Source: Parapedobacter indicus
GTDB lineage: Bacteria; Bacteroidota; Bacteroidia; Sphingobacteriales; Sphingobacteriaceae
Reading direction: 5' to 3'
DNA: 64,000 nt
NCBI RefSeq assembly: GCF_900113765.1
Contig: NZ_FOQO01000001.1
Location: 248,001 to 312,000 of the forward strand
Of the stretch, positions 42,956-51,584 are shown in pieces (the stretch's first letter is position 1; each line of letters starts with the position of its first letter). The translations under genes were made by a program, and so were the position numbers. The notes below the pieces were generated by a model, which worked only from the letters and a program-made list of their open reading frames with translations, was not told the DNA's origin and did no database searches.

Positions 42956-42963
42956 CAAACTTA
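42956..42963 (-). promoter_or_regulatory. -7 element of the OstA-like gene, leaderless geometry
   Basis: TAAGTTTG on the minus strand ends five bases before the proposed GTG start at 42950. Confidence 0.4.
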
Positions 42964-43009
42964 GATAAAATGCGCTTTATATGGATGGATTTTTTTGTTG
43001 GATAACACG

Positions 43010-43017
43010 TACCTTTG
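43010..43017 (+). promoter_or_regulatory. -7 element of tilS, leaderless geometry
   Basis: TACCTTTG ends five bases before the tilS ATG at 43023. A TTTG lies upstream at 42994-42997 but with only 12 bases between. Confidence 0.45.
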
Positions 43018-43022
43018 GCCAT

Positions 43023-44351
43023 ATGAGCGTAGCGGAGCGATTTATCCAGTATCTCCATGAACAAGCATTGTGCCAACCGCATCAGCGGTTGCTATTGGCC
43101 GTGAGTGGCGGCAAAGATTCGGTCATGATGACACGGCTGTTTGTGGAATCGGGCTATGCGGTGGGGATTGCGCATTGCAACTTTGGGCTGAGAGGAGAAG
43201 AATCCGAGGCCGACGAAGCCTTGGTGTATCAGCTCGCAAAGACGCTGGACGTGCCTTTTTATGTAACGCGGTTTGATACGGTATTGTATGCCCGTCAGGA
43301 GGGGATTTCCATTCAAATGGCCGCCCGCGAATTACGGTATGCTTGGTTTGAAACCATCTGTGTATCGCAAGACTATGACTATATTGCAGTAGCTCAACAT
43401 CGCAATGATCATGTGGAAACCTTGATATTTAACCTCGTGCGAGGTACCGGGCTGGCAGGTTTACAAGGTATTCGACCCAAGCGCGGCCGCATTATCCGCC
43501 CCATGCTTTTCCTGAATGCTGCAGAAATCACCGCATATGTGCAGCAACACGGATTGGAATACCGGGACGACGCATCCAATTTTTCCACCAAATATGCCCG
43601 CAACAAAATCCGCATGGAAGTCATTCCCAAGTTGAAGGAACTTAATCCGGACCTCGAGGAGACCCTAACAAAGAATATGGCTCATTTTTCCGATGCCTAC
43701 GTAGTACTGCAACGCTACATCGAACACCTAAGAACGCAACTGTTCAGTGAGCGCGCCGAAGGGGAATGGCATATTCCCGTTGTTGGTTTGGCATCCTTGG
43801 ATCCACAGCAATTCTTGTTGTACGAACTATTTAAACCCTTCGGGTTTACGGAAGCGGTATTGAGCGATCTGGCTAGCAGTTTAGGAGGGACACCGGGGAA
43901 GCAATTTGTGTCACCCTCGCATGTGTTGTATATAGACCGTGAAGAAGTGGTACTCACGTCAAAAAAGGCAGTGTATGAGGAGACCGTTCTGCTTGAAAAA
44001 GGGGAAACCCGTGTGCAATGGGGTGAATACAACTTCAAATTTCATTTATCTTCCCATACGGAGGTCGAAACAGCATCTCATATCGGGCAATTTGATGCAC
44101 ATAAAATCATATTTCCGCTGCGTATTCGGTCGTGGAGGAAAGCAGACATGTTCCAACCCTTGGGGATGAAAGGACATAAAAAACTAAGTGATCTATTCAT
44201 TTCGCTTAAAATTCCGGTTTACCGCAAGCATAGGGTCCCAATCGTGGTAAACGGCAATGGCGATATTCTCTGGGTAGTTCCCTATCGGATGGATGATCGT
44301 TATAAAATTACGGGCAAAACGAAAAAAGTGCTTACATTAGCCTGCATTTAG
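43023..44351 (+). CDS. tilS: tRNA(Ile)-lysidine synthase
   Basis: 442 residues. TilS uses ATP and lysine to turn C34 of the CAU-anticodon tRNA(Ile) into lysidine, which is essential for decoding AUA. The PP-loop SGGKDS (28-33) is intact, followed by AHCNFGLRGEES, AQHRNDHVET, RGTGLAGLQGI, RPML and RDDASNFSTKYARNKIR. The C-terminal TilS domain (RSWRKADMFQPLGMKGHKKLSDLFISLKIP) is complete. The ATG at 43023 is set by the promoter element five bases upstream; an upstream in-frame ATG at 42981 would add 14 unrelated residues. A membrane-protein gene follows after 3 bases. Confidence 0.96.
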   Translation: MSVAERFIQYLHEQALCQPHQRLLLAVSGGKDSVMMTRLFVESGYAVGIAHCNFGLRGEESEADEALVYQLAKTLDVPFYVTRFDTVLYARQEGISIQMAARELRYAWFETICVSQDYDYIAVAQHRNDHVETLIFNLVRGTGLAGLQGIRPKRGRIIRPMLFLNAAEITAYVQQHGLEYRDDASNFSTKYARNKIRMEVIPKLKELNPDLEETLTKNMAHFSDAYVVLQRYIEHLRTQLFSERAEGEWHIPVVGLASLDPQQFLLYELFKPFGFTEAVLSDLASSLGGTPGKQFVSPSHVLYIDREEVVLTSKKAVYEETVLLEKGETRVQWGEYNFKFHLSSHTEVETASHIGQFDAHKIIFPLRIRSWRKADMFQPLGMKGHKKLSDLFISLKIPVYRKHRVPIVVNGNGDILWVVPYRMDDRYKITGKTKKVLTLACI

Positions 44352-44354
44352 ACC

Positions 44355-44858
44355 ATGGGAGAAAAACCGATATACATCGAAAATCAATACTTAGGTCGCG
44401 ACCGCGGTTGGGTGAGCGTGCGATTGGTTTTGGCGTTGTTTTGTTTTGTCGCTTACTACATCAATATTGAACGGGAAAGCGAAAGTCAGTTATTTCTACT
44501 GGTGGGAAGCGCCATCATATTTGTTTCCATCGTGATGATGTACATGCTTCAGTACCGGATCGCGGTGGAACAAGGAAGTATAAAGTTGAGTGGCTTATGG
44601 ACTACTCGTTTGGTCAAAATTGACCTGAATAGCATTGTCAAAGTTGAGTGTAAACCTTACAGTAAATTTTTTATTAACAATCCAGTGTATAACCTGCACC
44701 AAAAAGGAAGGATTAAGTTTTATGCAGGTGGCAAAGATGCCGTGTGGCTGACTGACCGGGACGGATTGGTGTACATCATCGGTACACAGCGGCAAGTGGA
44801 GTTCCAACAAGCGATCCTGAAAGCCAAGGGCAGATCAAGAGAAGACGCTGTTAAGTAG
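44355..44858 (+). CDS. Membrane protein with PH-like domain, function unknown
   Basis: 167 residues. Two adjacent membrane segments (VSVRLVLALFCFVAYYINI; LFLLVGSAIIFVSIVMMYML) are followed by a cytoplasmic-looking beta-rich domain (YRIAVEQGSIKLSGLWTTRLVKIDLNSIVKVE ... IGTQRQVEFQQAILKA) that resembles bacterial PH domains. It starts 3 bases after tilS and so is probably co-transcribed. No catalytic motif seen. Confidence 0.75.
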   Translation: MGEKPIYIENQYLGRDRGWVSVRLVLALFCFVAYYINIERESESQLFLLVGSAIIFVSIVMMYMLQYRIAVEQGSIKLSGLWTTRLVKIDLNSIVKVECKPYSKFFINNPVYNLHQKGRIKFYAGGKDAVWLTDRDGLVYIIGTQRQVEFQQAILKAKGRSREDAVK

Positions 44859-44937
44859 GGGCAATGATTATTGTCAGCGGATCGTTAAAGTTGGCAAAAA
44901 AACCTTTACAAGCAATAATCTTATCTTTTTTTTTGTT

Positions 44938-44945
44938 TATGTTTG
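44938..44945 (+). promoter_or_regulatory. -7 element of the DUF4834 gene
   Basis: TATGTTTG ends seven bases before the ATG at 44953, again a near-leaderless arrangement. Confidence 0.4.
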
Positions 44946-44952
44946 TGTACGT

Positions 44953-45237
44953 ATGGGATTACTGAAGTTTTTATTTATAGCAATCACCGTCTTATGGCTA
45001 GTGCGTTTGGTCTTTCGGCTTGTCTTTCCATGGGCAATGCGTAAGATGGCTCAAAAAGTAATGGGCGATGCACAACAACAGCATCAACACCGGAATGCAC
45101 CGCACCGCAATGCTGGGCAGCGCCAGCCGGATGGTAAGATACGCATCGATTACGTTCCTCCAAAAAATCAAACCAAAGGAGCGAAAAAGGCAGGAGAATT
45201 TGTTGAATTTGAAGAAATCAAGTCGTCTGCCGAATAG
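44953..45237 (+). CDS. DUF4834-family small membrane protein
   Basis: 94 residues. One N-terminal membrane segment (FLFIAITVLWLVRLVFRLVFPWA), a His/Gln/Arg-rich linker, and a conserved end IRIDYVPPKNQTKGAKKAGEFVEFEEIK. This pattern is DUF4834, found across Bacteroidetes and often near recF; the function is unknown. It has its own -7 element and precedes recF by 26 bases. Confidence 0.8.
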   Translation: MGLLKFLFIAITVLWLVRLVFRLVFPWAMRKMAQKVMGDAQQQHQHRNAPHRNAGQRQPDGKIRIDYVPPKNQTKGAKKAGEFVEFEEIKSSAE

Positions 45238-45250
45238 CCAGTAAAAACCT

Positions 45251-45258
45251 TACCTTTG
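45251..45258 (+). promoter_or_regulatory. -7 element of recF, leaderless geometry
   Basis: TACCTTTG ends five bases before the recF ATG at 45264. Confidence 0.45.
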
Positions 45259-45263
45259 CAGGT

Positions 45264-46364
45264 ATGTGGCTGAAATCATTGTCTGCTCTTAATTTCAAAA
45301 ACTATACCGAGGCCACACTCCAATTTGCCCGTGAGGTAAATGCGTTTACAGGGGCTAATGGAGCGGGAAAAACCAACCTGCTAGATGCCATCCATTACCT
45401 TTCGCTGTGTAAAAGTTATTTCAATCCGGTAGATTCTCAGCAGATTAAACAGGGAGAAGATTGGTTTATGGTGCAAGGGGAGTTTGACAAAGACGACCAG
45501 ACCGATGTTGTTGCCTGTAGCCTCAAACGCAACCAAAAAAAGCAATTTAAGAGGAACAAGAAAGAGTACCCGCGCCTTGCTGATCATATCGGCCACTTTC
45601 CATTGGTGATGATCTCACCCAATGATTCGACGATTGTAACCGATGGGAGCGAGGAACGTCGCCGTTTTGTCGACAACGTAATTTCGCAGACCGACCCTCA
45701 TTACCTCGATCGGTTAATTGCTTACAACCGTGGTCTTGTGCAGCGGAACAGCCTGTTGAAGCAGGCCGCCAGGGGCGGAGTGCTGGACAAAGGGCTGTTG
45801 GAGGTGCTCGATGCCCAGCTCGTGGAGTTAGGCGTGCCGATCTTTGAGAAACGGCAAGCTTTTATGGAGGCCTTTATTCCTGAGTTTAATAGGCATTACC
45901 TCTTTCTGACCGAAACAGCAGAAAACGTGTCCTTGGCTTACGAATCTCAATTGATGAACGGAAGCTTTACAGAGTTGCTGAGGCATCACTTGGACCGGGA
46001 CAGGGCGTTGGAGCGCACTACTGTGGGAATCCACAAAGACGATCTGCAGTTTTCCATCCACCAAGACATGCCGCTCAAAAAGTTCGGTTCCCAAGGACAG
46101 CAGAAGTCCTTCCTGATCGCGTTGAAGCTAGCACAATATAGTTTCCTGCATCGGCAGAAAGGGTTTAAACCCCTGCTGCTACTGGATGATATCTTTGATA
46201 AGCTGGATGAAAATCGTACGCGTAAACTGATGCAAATGGTGTCTGCGGATGATTTTGGACAGATATTTCTTACGGATACGGATGCCGCCCGGATAAATCG
46301 TATCTTTGAAGAAATAAACCGACAGGTGCGGGTTTTTACGATCAATCGCGGTACTGTCACATAA
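45264..46364 (+). CDS. recF: DNA replication and repair protein RecF
   Basis: 366 residues. RecF, an SMC-like ATPase, with RecO and RecR loads RecA at gaps. Walker A GANGAGKTNLLDAI (about 30-43), the ABC signature region KKFGSQGQQKSFLIALKLAQY and Walker B KPLLLLDDIFDKLDENR are all intact, as is the RRRFVDNVISQTDPHYL region. It lies apart from dnaA/dnaN, next to a DUF721 gene (11 bases on) that is likely in the same operon. Confidence 0.96.
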   Translation: MWLKSLSALNFKNYTEATLQFAREVNAFTGANGAGKTNLLDAIHYLSLCKSYFNPVDSQQIKQGEDWFMVQGEFDKDDQTDVVACSLKRNQKKQFKRNKKEYPRLADHIGHFPLVMISPNDSTIVTDGSEERRRFVDNVISQTDPHYLDRLIAYNRGLVQRNSLLKQAARGGVLDKGLLEVLDAQLVELGVPIFEKRQAFMEAFIPEFNRHYLFLTETAENVSLAYESQLMNGSFTELLRHHLDRDRALERTTVGIHKDDLQFSIHQDMPLKKFGSQGQQKSFLIALKLAQYSFLHRQKGFKPLLLLDDIFDKLDENRTRKLMQMVSADDFGQIFLTDTDAARINRIFEEINRQVRVFTINRGTVT

Positions 46365-46375
46365 TTCGAACGGAC

Positions 46376-46669
46376 ATGAACGGCAGGGGTAATGATATCA
46401 CCATCAAGGAAGCGATCGAAAAAATGCTCGATGTCTATAAGTTACGGCGCAAATTTGATGAAACTTCATTAATAGCTGCCTGGCCGCAATTAATGGGAAA
46501 CGCAATTGCCAACCGTACCAAACAACTCTATATCCGTGATAAAAAGCTATTTGTAAAAGTAGAATCGTCAGTGATTAAACATGAACTTTTACTGATGCGT
46601 TCGCAAATCATTGGGCGTATGAATGAACACGTCGGGCAAGTGGTTGTTGAAGAGCTAGTAGTACTTTAA
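46376..46669 (+). CDS. DUF721-domain protein (DciA-like)
   Basis: 97 residues, one DUF721 domain: IKEAIEKMLDVYKLRRKFDETSLIAAWPQLMGNAIANRTKQLYIRD. In many bacteria DUF721 proteins (DciA) help load the replicative helicase where DnaC is absent. This one is short, with only the KH-like core. The position directly behind recF fits a role in replication or repair, but that is inferred from family and context. Confidence 0.85.
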   Translation: MNGRGNDITIKEAIEKMLDVYKLRRKFDETSLIAAWPQLMGNAIANRTKQLYIRDKKLFVKVESSVIKHELLLMRSQIIGRMNEHVGQVVVEELVVL

Positions 46670-46824
46670 TTAACCAAGTATGAGGCATAGGATAGCCTAT
46701 GCATACGTACCGCATCCGCTCCCTATATGCACCCCTTCCGTACCCTTTATGTACCTTTTGGGGGTGGGCTGGCATTTTATATAGGGTTTAGTTAAGCTGA
46801 CTGATTGGCGCTGGGTTAAGACAA

Positions 46825-46836
46825 GGAGGTACCTCC
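46825..46836. repeat. 12-base perfect palindrome
   Basis: GGAGGTACCTCC in the gap between the DUF721 gene and the ompH terminator; no role known. Confidence 0.4.
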
Positions 46837-46844
46837 TCCAACAA

Positions 46845-46885
46845 TTAAAAAGGCTGTCTAGTTGAAGCGTACAACGAGACAGCCT
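46845..46885 (-). terminator. Intrinsic terminator behind the ompH genes
   Basis: On the minus strand AGGCTGTCT (46885-46877), a 17-base loop, AGACAGCCT (46859-46851), then TTTTTAATT. It lies 23 bases past the stop of the OmpH-like gene. Confidence 0.75.
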
Positions 46886-46907
46886 GTTATGTTCTTATCG
46901 TGATTTT

Positions 46908-47483
46908 TTACGGATTTGCTGGGGTAGCAGCAGGAGTGGAAGCACTGATGCCTAGTTTCGTCTTTACATCGGCCGTAAGGTCATCGCCACCTGCAAAATA
47001 AGGAATGGCCGAGTTGGCAATGTCAAACACGTATGCATATCCTTTTTCTTTGGCAACACTTTGCACCGCGGTATTTGCTTTTTGGAATATCGGTGCAAAC
47101 AATTGTTCTTGCTTGGTCTGCAGTTCCTGTTGGGCAACTTGCTGAACTTCTTGGATACGGCGCTGAATTTCCTGAATTTCCGTGCCCAATTGTTGCAATT
47201 TGGCGTCTATCGAATCCTTATTGGCTTCACTCCGGTTACGTGATAAGCTTTGAGCTTCGGTCAGTTTTTTATCATGCTCCGTTCCCATTTGCTGCAATTC
47301 GCCTTCCTTGGTTTTTTGAAGATTTTCAAATTCGGTTTGCGCAGTTTTGAATTCAGGCATGGCTTGAATGATGTCATTCGAATTGACATGGCCGATTTTT
47401 TGCTGCGCACTTACGAGTCCGGTTGATAAAAACAGCACCGCAACCATCCCTACACCTTTTAACAAATTTTTCATGCTATTCAT
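46908..47483 (-). CDS. OmpH/Skp-family periplasmic chaperone
   Basis: 191 residues. A signal peptide (LLKGVGMVAVLFLSTGLVSAQ) precedes IGHVNSNDIIQAMPEF and a long coiled coil (about 50-135, Gln/Glu/Lys-rich), the tentacle architecture of Skp, which shields unfolded outer-membrane proteins on their way to BamA. The Ala/Pro-rich tail (STPAATPANP) is unremarkable. It is the second of two tandem paralogs behind bamA. Confidence 0.9.
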   Translation of the reverse strand: MNSMKNLLKGVGMVAVLFLSTGLVSAQQKIGHVNSNDIIQAMPEFKTAQTEFENLQKTKEGELQQMGTEHDKKLTEAQSLSRNRSEANKDSIDAKLQQLGTEIQEIQRRIQEVQQVAQQELQTKQEQLFAPIFQKANTAVQSVAKEKGYAYVFDIANSAIPYFAGGDDLTADVKTKLGISASTPAATPANP

Positions 47484-47588
47484 TTTGATTTTTCTTGTTT
47501 GTGGGGCTGTTCCCCTACTTGGTGAATTATAGAGTTTTTATGTTTTACTTTTACTTTTTTCAAAAACAGCGCAATGATACAAAACGAA

Positions 47589-48131
47589 TCAATTTTCTGC
47601 AAGTGACGGATCGGGTTTGTATCCCAATCGTGTAATGACATCATTGCTTTTATCTAATTTTGGGTTAGCATAGAGAAAAGTAACTTCACTGCCCTTGTCA
47701 AGAACGATATCCAAACTCTGATCCGTCGCGATGGTCTGAATCGCTTGAGCTACCCGATCTTGTATCGGTTGGATCAGTTTTATACGTTCTTCGAAAAGGT
47801 CTCCTTCAAAGCCAAACTTCTGCCGTTGAAATTCTTTAGCTTCTTGTTCTTTCAATACAATTTCATCTTCCCGCTTCCGGCGCATTTCCTCACTCAATAA
47901 TACCTGATCTTCTTGGTACGCCTTATAAAGCTTTTCGATATCGGCAAACCGGTTGTCCACTTCTTCCTGCCATTGTACAGAAAGTGCATCCAATTGTTTT
48001 TGGGCTGCAAGGTATTCGGGTATATGTTTGAGAATGTACTCTGTATCCACATAGGCAAACCGTTGGGCAAATGTCGCTGACGAAGCCACTATGGACAATG
48101 CGATCACACCTATTATTTTTTTCATATTCAT
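47589..48131 (-). CDS. OmpH/Skp-family periplasmic chaperone
   Basis: 180 residues. Signal peptide (KKIIGVIALSIVASSATFAQ), then FAYVDTEYILKHIPEY and a coiled coil (about 45-115), then VAQAIQTIATDQSLDIVLDKGS. This is the first of the two Skp-like paralogs, 60 bases behind bamA. It has its own TACTTTTG element at 48166-48173, 34 bases upstream, so chaperone output may exceed that of bamA. Confidence 0.9.
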   Translation of the reverse strand: MNMKKIIGVIALSIVASSATFAQRFAYVDTEYILKHIPEYLAAQKQLDALSVQWQEEVDNRFADIEKLYKAYQEDQVLLSEEMRRKREDEIVLKEQEAKEFQRQKFGFEGDLFEERIKLIQPIQDRVAQAIQTIATDQSLDIVLDKGSEVTFLYANPKLDKSNDVITRLGYKPDPSLAEN

Positions 48132-48165
48132 TTTAATTATGTCTTTGGTACTTGGAATATCGCTG

Positions 48166-48173
48166 CAAAAGTA
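48166..48173 (-). promoter_or_regulatory. -7 element of the first ompH-like gene
   Basis: TACTTTTG on the minus strand, between the bamA stop and the ompH-like start. Confidence 0.4.
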
Positions 48174-48191
48174 ATTCCATTTTTTTATTAA

Positions 48192-50747
48192 TTAGTTAAA
48201 TCCACCCATTTGCTGCATGATGCTGAACGTGAAGTTCTGCCGCCATTGGTTGGATTGTACACCCGGGATTGGATCAAATGCGTGACCGTAGTCAATTCCC
48301 AACAATCCGAAGATTGGTAAGAAGATACGAGCACCCACGCCCACCGAACGACGAACTTTAAACGGATTAAAGTCGCGGAAATTATTCCAGGTATTACCCC
48401 CTTCAGCAAAGGCTAACACGAATACCGTCGCTTGGTCATTCAGCATAACCGGGTGCCGGAGTTCCAGCTGGTATTTGTTGTAGATAGGACTCCCCGAATT
48501 GCGAGCGATGTTGACATCTGCTCCGTCGGGAATGACCATTCCGTTTGCATAACCCCGCATGGCAATGATTTCCGAGCCCTGTAGGAAATCGAAGCCCATC
48601 ATGCCATCTCCACCCAGTTTGAAGCGCTCAAAGGCAGATTGTCCGGTTACACGGTTGTATGAACCCAAAAAGCCGAATTGAGCTTGTGCTTTCAATACGA
48701 GCTTACCGGCAATCCGAGTATACCATTGCGAGTCAAATTTCCATTTGTGGTATTCTGTCCATTTGTACCGTTCCTCATTGGGCGCAGTGGGGTAGTTGAC
48801 GTTATTAAATGACGAATAGGGTGGGGTCACCTGGATGGTGAGCCGTATGTGCGATCCCGACGTCGGATAAATGGGAGCATCCACCGAGTTACGGCTGATT
48901 TCCTGTGTAAGGTTGATGTTGTAGGAAGTTCCGTTTTCAAACAGGAACCCCGGATAGTTCTGTAATTTATATTGCTGGAATCCCAGCGAGTAGTTTACCT
49001 GGAACCAGTTGTCCGGCCATTGCAGACGTTTACCTAAACTGACGGTCACCCCGTTCATCCAGATGCGGTTCAGATCCTCATCGGCTGCTATCTGGCGTCC
49101 GGTCCAGTAATCGAACCCACCGAACGAAGAAGAAGACGTATACGCGCTTACCCCGAAATAAATCGGCTTCTTGCCACCTAACCACGGTTCAGAGAACGAG
49201 AAGCTGTACGATTGGTACCGTTTACCGCTGGTTTGTCCGCGGAGGCTTAGCTTCTGCCCGTCCCCTCTCGGCAGCGGTTTCCAAGCACTTTTATCGAAAA
49301 GATTACGGGTTGAGAAGTTGTTGAACGAAAGCCCCAGTGTACCGATGACCTGCCCGGCACCAAATCCGCCAGAAAGCTCCACTTGGTCGGAAGGTTTTTC
49401 TACCACGTTGTATTCGATATCAACCGTTCCTTCTGAGTGGTTAAGATTTGTGGGGACCGGATTGGTTTTCTGTTCGTCAAAATTGCCGAGCTGCGCGATT
49501 TCCCGCGTGCTCCGCATCAACAACTCTTTCGAAAATTTTTGTCCGGGTTTGGTGTGGATGGAACGAAGCAGTACCCTGTCATTGGTCACATCGTTGCCCT
49601 TCAGAATGATATTGTTCACCGTGAACTGAGCACCTTCATAAATGCGTAGGTCCAAATCGATGGTATCGTTATAGATCTTGGTCTGTACCGGGTCTACCGT
49701 AAAGGTTAGATAACCGTCGTTTAGGTACAGGGAAGAAACGTCGTCACTGTTGCGAGTAGGACCCATCAATTTGGTGTTCAGTTTTTCCTCACTGAACACC
49801 TCGCCCTTTTGGATGCCGAGGATGATATTTAGCACGGAATCGGTATACTTCGCATTGCCTTGCCACGTAATGTTGCCAAAATAATATTTAGATCCTTCAT
49901 AGAGATCGATATCGACAATAACGTTGCGGTTATTGTACTTGTAAAATGTGTCCCGGAGAATTTCGGCATCCCGGTAACCGCGCTCATGCATTTTGGCAAT
50001 GAGCTTTTCTTTGGCTTCTTTGTACTTCTCTTCTTTAAATTTCCCTGGTCCGGTGATCCGCCACCAGGTACGCTGCCTCACGCCCTTGAAAAACTTGCGT
50101 AGCTGGCGTTGCGAGAAATCTTCGTTGCCCGTGAAATTGATACGGTGCGCACGCACTTTCCGGTTTTTATCTACATTGACTACCAAAATTTGGTTGTTTA
50201 CCTGAGCGGAATCCTTTACCGGGGCCATCGTGATTTCGGGATACAGATACCCCTTTTCACTTAAGTAACGGGTAATGGTATTCCGTGTGGTATTCATCAG
50301 GTTTTCATTGACGATTTTGCCGGTGTTTTCATTGAGCTTCTTGCGTACTTCCTCGGTTTGGGTTTTGTTGAGCCCTTCAATGTCGATCCGCGTGAGGCGG
50401 GGGCGTTCTACGACGTGGATATTGAAAAAAATGGAATCTCCTTTTACCGCATCTGCATAAAGCTCCACTTCGTCAAACAGCCCTTGATCCATCAGATTTT
50501 TCACTACGCTTGACGTTGCATCGCTTGGTACCTCAATTCGTGAGCCCACAACCAATTTGGAAATGGTAATAAGCACATCATTGTCGAGGTATTCGGTGCC
50601 GCTGACCGTTATCCCCCCAATGATGTAATTCTGAGGGTTAAGGTAACTGAATTCGTCCGAATCACCCACACGTACACCGCGTTGCTGGGCTACGGTGGTC
50701 TCTGCCGCTAATATGGTAATGAGTACAAAAAAGAGTATTCGCTTCAT
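48192..50747 (-). CDS. bamA: Outer membrane protein assembly factor BamA
   Basis: 851 residues. A signal peptide (MKRILFFVLITILAAETTVAQ) is followed by POTRA repeats over about 40-430 (IGGITVSGTEYLDNDVLITI; INFTGNEDFSQRQLRKFF; ITWQGNAKYTDSVLNIILG; IILKGNDVTNDRVLLRSI) and a C-terminal 16-strand barrel. BamA inserts beta-barrel proteins into the outer membrane. The barrel has the conserved QFGFLGSYN...PFERFKLGG-type segments and GLLGIDYGHAFD near the end; the chain ends FTFSIMQQMGGFN. The gene is flanked by uppS upstream and two Skp-like genes downstream, a standard Bacteroidetes cluster. Confidence 0.95.
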   Translation of the reverse strand: MKRILFFVLITILAAETTVAQQRGVRVGDSDEFSYLNPQNYIIGGITVSGTEYLDNDVLITISKLVVGSRIEVPSDATSSVVKNLMDQGLFDEVELYADAVKGDSIFFNIHVVERPRLTRIDIEGLNKTQTEEVRKKLNENTGKIVNENLMNTTRNTITRYLSEKGYLYPEITMAPVKDSAQVNNQILVVNVDKNRKVRAHRINFTGNEDFSQRQLRKFFKGVRQRTWWRITGPGKFKEEKYKEAKEKLIAKMHERGYRDAEILRDTFYKYNNRNVIVDIDLYEGSKYYFGNITWQGNAKYTDSVLNIILGIQKGEVFSEEKLNTKLMGPTRNSDDVSSLYLNDGYLTFTVDPVQTKIYNDTIDLDLRIYEGAQFTVNNIILKGNDVTNDRVLLRSIHTKPGQKFSKELLMRSTREIAQLGNFDEQKTNPVPTNLNHSEGTVDIEYNVVEKPSDQVELSGGFGAGQVIGTLGLSFNNFSTRNLFDKSAWKPLPRGDGQKLSLRGQTSGKRYQSYSFSFSEPWLGGKKPIYFGVSAYTSSSSFGGFDYWTGRQIAADEDLNRIWMNGVTVSLGKRLQWPDNWFQVNYSLGFQQYKLQNYPGFLFENGTSYNINLTQEISRNSVDAPIYPTSGSHIRLTIQVTPPYSSFNNVNYPTAPNEERYKWTEYHKWKFDSQWYTRIAGKLVLKAQAQFGFLGSYNRVTGQSAFERFKLGGDGMMGFDFLQGSEIIAMRGYANGMVIPDGADVNIARNSGSPIYNKYQLELRHPVMLNDQATVFVLAFAEGGNTWNNFRDFNPFKVRRSVGVGARIFLPIFGLLGIDYGHAFDPIPGVQSNQWRQNFTFSIMQQMGGFN

Positions 50748-50804
50748 CTATCTAATTTATTGCCGCTAAAGTACGTCAAACAGTTGTTAATTTTTGTTAA
50801 AAGG

Positions 50805-51548
50805 TTATTTTGATAATTGTTCGCTTGTTAACCCGAATCGGCGTTCGCGTTGTTGATAGGCTAGGAGCGCCTCAAACAAGTCGGTTCTTCTAAATTCCGG
50901 CCATAGTTTATCCGTAAAATATAATTCGGCATATGCCAGTTGCCACAGGAGATAATTGCTGATCCGCTGTTCACCGCTGGTGCGGATCATCAGTTCGGGG
51001 TCGGGCATACCGCGGGTTGAAAGCTGCTGTGCAAAGCGATTTTCATCGATGTCGTTTGGAGTGATTTCGCCCGATTGGACTTGCAAGGCCAACTGCCGTG
51101 CTGCTTCGGTAATTTCCCAGCGGGCGCTGTAACTTAGCGCTAACGTCAGCGTGCAATTCGTATTATCTGCCGTCTTTTGCATGGTTTCATGAAGCTGATC
51201 GCAGCATTTGGCAGGCAGCTGATCCAGGTTGCCAATGGCATGGAGTTTTACTCCGTTTTCCATCAGCGTTTTGGTTTCTTTGTTGATGGTCTTAACCAAA
51301 AGTTCCATTAAGGCTGAGACTTCCAGCTTCGGGCGGTTCCAATTTTCTGTAGAAAACGCATAAAGTGTGAGGTAACTAATACCTATTTCCACCGCACCTT
51401 CCACCGTATCCCGCACGGCTGCTACGCCATTTTTATGGCCAAATACCCGCAGTTTACCGCGCTCTTTAGCCCATCGTCCGTTGCCATCCATGATTATGGC
51501 TACATGCTGGGGCAACCGTGTCTTATCAATCCTTTCCTTGATATCCAT
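50805..51548 (-). CDS. uppS: Isoprenyl (undecaprenyl) diphosphate synthase
   Basis: 247 residues, cis-prenyltransferase. It extends farnesyl diphosphate with isopentenyl diphosphate to the C55 lipid carrier of cell-wall and polysaccharide synthesis. Asp21 in IIMDGNGRWAKERG is the catalytic acid; the conserved LTLYAFSTENW, LALSYSARWEI and RTSGEQRISNYLLWQLAYAELYF motifs are present. The ATG at 51548 (MDIKERIDK) is preferred to a TTG five codons upstream. It lies between the DUF6089 gene and bamA. Confidence 0.96.
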   Translation of the reverse strand: MDIKERIDKTRLPQHVAIIMDGNGRWAKERGKLRVFGHKNGVAAVRDTVEGAVEIGISYLTLYAFSTENWNRPKLEVSALMELLVKTINKETKTLMENGVKLHAIGNLDQLPAKCCDQLHETMQKTADNTNCTLTLALSYSARWEITEAARQLALQVQSGEITPNDIDENRFAQQLSTRGMPDPELMIRTSGEQRISNYLLWQLAYAELYFTDKLWPEFRRTDLFEALLAYQQRERRFGLTSEQLSK

Positions 51549-51584
51549 CTGAATTTGGTGCAAATGTAAGATATTTTTGAGGAC

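Noticed and set aside
42981-43022. Longer tilS start (MDGFFCWITRTFGH)
   Set aside because: The promoter -7 element at 43010-43017 lies inside this extension and the added residues do not look like TilS.
42951-43022. ATG start at 43022 for the OstA-like gene
   Set aside because: It gives a 24-residue basic leader before a good signal peptide and ignores the -7 element five bases before the GTG; kept as a second choice only.
47490-47520. GGGG/CCCC mini-hairpin in the leader of the second ompH-like gene as a riboswitch
   Set aside because: Only four pairs with a five-base loop; too small to be called a regulatory RNA.
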